Shown piece by piece: positions 61,219 through 64,000 of a stretch of DNA of 64,000 nt (positions within the stretch are counted from its first letter, which is position 1; each line of letters opens with the position of its first letter). This DNA is from Anoplolepis gracilipes (lineage: Eukaryota; Arthropoda; Insecta; Hymenoptera; Formicidae). The position numbers and the translations under genes are program-made. Under the pieces are notes generated by a model, which had not been told where the DNA came from, did no database searches, and saw only the letters and a program-made list of their open reading frames with translations. The stretch is from assembly GCF_047496725.1 (NCBI RefSeq), contig NC_132982.1, positions 2,821,501 to 2,885,500 on the forward strand, written 5' to 3'.

Positions 61219-64000
61219 GAAAGACGCTTATACAAACGAGATGCTTGAGATTCTTTCGGTGCAACAATAATGAACGTTTACGTTTCTGCCTCGAGGTCTT
61301 TCACTTGCATTCATCCTTCGCGTGGGCGGATGTCGATGAACGTTTTGTGTCACAACGACCTACGACACACTCTGCTTTTGTCCGGAAATATTCCCTTTCC
61401 CCGGCGCACGAAATTGTCTCGCCTAAAGAATCCCGCCGATTAACCCTTTGTTCACCAACAGGGTGTTAGGTAACTCCGCTCGTTTCGCTTTCTTACGCTG
61501 TCGCCATTCTTACAACGGACAACAATGGGGAGTCTAAGCCCGTAGAAAATTAGTCTCTTGGAATTGCCGTAGGTGCAAAAGGGGTCCTCGTAATAGCATC
61601 AGATAACATCGGAAAATGAAATTATTAGTATACATACAATAAACGTCAAATTAAAGATTTAATATTGGCGATATATATTTAATATGATATATTAAATATT
61701 TTGAATATATATATATACATATGTACATCATATATATTTAATTTTCGTGAAATAATCTTGCGAAATGCATGCGTGGAGATGCGTCATGCGAGCCTGACAT
61801 GTCAGTATCACGTGACAGTTGCGAGGAACTTTACAGACTGCATAAAGCGTAGTTTCGTGTCGTGCCATTGCGTTTGGAAAGTGCTAGAAACAGCAGCGTT
61901 ACATTTATGTCTCTCTCGGATGCTGAGAAGAAAAATCTCACCATGTATTATCAGAGTGAAAGCGTCACCGTTTTCACGGGACCAAGTTCGCATCGGGAAT
62001 TATCTCGTCGTCGGTTGATGTTTGCTAGCGTCACGATTGCTGGAATCTAGCAAAATACGTGACAGTAAGCACGAAAAACATGCTTTCGTACTCTTTACAT
62101 ATTTTATTACATCGATAGGGTGGTCTTTCGTGACAGCTTGTATCGATCACGCGATATCTGATATTAAAATCGCTTCCATAATTCTTGCGAGATGACAAAC
62201 AAAGAGAAACAAGATTTACATGATATAATTGAACATTATTTTTGCGGCTCTCTTTCATCAGAATTTTCAATTCCAGTAATCGACGTTACTTTAATCCAAG
62301 CGATCATTAGCAGACCGTAAAGCGTTAGATTGAAGGACAAATTGTGTGTGGTTTGCGGATCCTGCGGATGTTACCGATGATGTGCCGCCTTCTCCAGGAT
62401 GATTTTCACGCCAGTGAGTCATTATAAATTCATGGTCATTCCATTTGTCTACGCCGACAAAGCTCTCTGCTCCGTGAGATTTTTCCACGAAAGCGTTACA
62501 AAGTGTCTGACTCAGCGAGCAACCTCGCCGAGTGGGTGCATCAATGTTTTTTTATTCCTCTTTTAATCAACCAAGCGCATCGATTGCGCCAACAATTACG
62601 TTATTCGAAAATATGTTGGTTGGCCCAATTGTAGAGGAGAAGTTGCAAAGTTTCTTTTTATCGAAACTCGCGCTCGATGCTCGATGATAAAGCGATTTCA
62701 TGAAAGATACACGGTTACTTGGGCGATTATTTCAAAGATTTACGATGTACGAATTTTGTAAGGCACACTTGGGTATACCTGCTCGTGTTAACATGTCTGT
62801 TTAGGATTTCTCTTCATATTAAACTGATTGTGAGTTTTCTGGTCGAAACGCTACATTCTCGGGAAGCTCTCTCGAGCGGAAGTACATAACACGAATGTGC
62901 TGTTTCTCGCCGAGTCCGATGTCCTTGGCACTCCAAGACTCTTTGAAAGAAGACCGCTCTCACGGTCCATTAAGCTCCGGAAAGCGAGCGTGCATACGCG
63001 TGTGAATGATCCATAAATAAAGCGATCCGTTTCTAGGCCCGCATCCTGTCGCTCGGAAAGCTTCTCGATTCAACAAACATATCGCTGGAATTGCACCCCA
63101 AAGTTATTAATATCGCCGTCTTAATTTAGGCAACTCTATATTTTCTTTTTGGATAAAATACATCCTAGTAAAAACTGATATTTTCTGAAACAAAACCTAG
63201 TCTTTTCTATTAAAATGAACGAAAAATATTTTGATCGATATTCGTGAATGAGAGAGTATTTTAAGTTTTATCCCCAAAAAAATTTGTAATAGATTATGAA
63301 CTGTTAAATTAATTTTTCGCCAGATGTTAACAAATAAACGTGAGATCTAAATTGAGATAAAAATTTTTAATTCTTTTATTAGGATATGTTAGTATATTAA
63401 TTTCATTTTTTTAAATTACAATGATGAATTAGTATGATTTATTAATTAAAGCAAAAATCTTTTTGCATAAAATTATATTGATGTATTTTAATATTACGTG
63501 TTAATTATTTTTCTAACTTTTTATCAATTTTATTTTATTATTAGATAAAGTCCGAGAGAGTGGAAAGTAGAATATTTATTATTCTTCTTTAAATTTTTCC
63601 GACTTTGGTAACAGGAGATATCGCTTTTACAGTTTCTCCTATTTGTTCGAACTAATGTACTGTAAAAATAGTTTGACAGCCCGAAAAGCCGTAGAAATAA
63701 AATGTATGCAGACACGTTTTATAGAAATATATTAGCAAACAAAACTCTAGACTGGAATACGTTGCTTTTCTAGTGCGTACAAAGTTCTTATCTTGGCATT
63801 TCGAGCAGAAAAAAAGGAAAGTTGTGTGCGACATTCTGGAATTGCACGCAGAAGAACAATGACGCGTCGTATATTGTATCGGCGCAGAGCTCTCTCTTTC
63901 CGCAGAAAGGCAACGTGCTCGAACAAACGCTTGAAGAAATATACGATTGCCTGTCACTCCTTTCATAAGAATTATCTTTTTATCACGATGGAAAAAGTGA
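61219..64000. other. Right end of window, no gene recognised
   Basis: GC-richer segments at 61240-62060 and 62290-63080 alternate with AT-rich DNA. A 65-codon minus-strand frame at 62291-62488 and shorter plus-strand frames show no recognisable domain. Distal exons of the PH-domain gene or of a neighbour could be present but cannot be supported. Confidence 0.4.

Noticed and set aside
62291..62488. 65-codon minus-strand frame containing WNDHEFIMTHWRENHPGEG
   Set aside because: Possible exon, but no convincing acceptor, donor phase or family match; it could not be joined to the PH-domain gene.

Overview
This window looks like nuclear DNA from an insect, most likely a hymenopteran such as an ant. 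The evidence is small coding exons with GT-AG introns, long AT-rich gaps, very many (GA)n/(CT)n and (TA)n microsatellites, palindromic DNA elements, and a NAD kinase of animal type. Species and chromosome cannot be read from the sequence. Exon joins were worked out by hand from splice sites, reading phase and protein family resemblance; no RNA evidence was available.

Layout, left to right. (1) 86-3800, minus strand: the first six coding exons (262 residues) of a concentrative nucleoside transporter (SLC28/CNT family), running off the left edge. One intron has a GC donor and carries a 1.2 kb palindromic element that stops about 20 bases from the next exon. (2) 3.8-15.4 kb: no gene seen; an AT-rich dispersed repeat family, a long foldback element at 9.7-11.45 kb, then GC-richer, GA-rich DNA. 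(3) 16286-23593, plus strand: a 738-residue secreted protein with a TGF-beta-type propeptide region, a His-rich mature N-terminus, a 27-nt microexon and no recognisable cystine-knot ligand domain. (4) 25632-45633, minus strand: a complete NAD kinase gene with a pair of homologous, mutually exclusive 83-nt exons and at least five candidate coding first exons spread over 15 kb, all ending in the same phase. Two tRNA-Gly genes with different anticodons (TCC and CCC) sit antisense in its 5' introns. (5) 45.6-52.5 kb: no gene seen; a second copy of the 9.7 kb foldback element, with the same non-palindromic tail, lies at 47.9-50.0 kb. (6) 52527-59224, minus strand: a PH-domain protein with a long Arg/Ser/Glu-rich disordered C-terminal region and a possible extra C-terminal exon. 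(7) 59.2-64 kb: no further coding sequence recognised; a 559-bp tandem duplication at 60.1-61.2 kb.

The genes do not form a pathway. The TGF-beta-propeptide gene and NADK are convergent, with stop codons 2 kb apart. The strongest leads are the NADK mutually exclusive exon pair, the NADK alternative N-termini (one resembling a mitochondrial presequence), and the propeptide-only TGF-beta-like protein.
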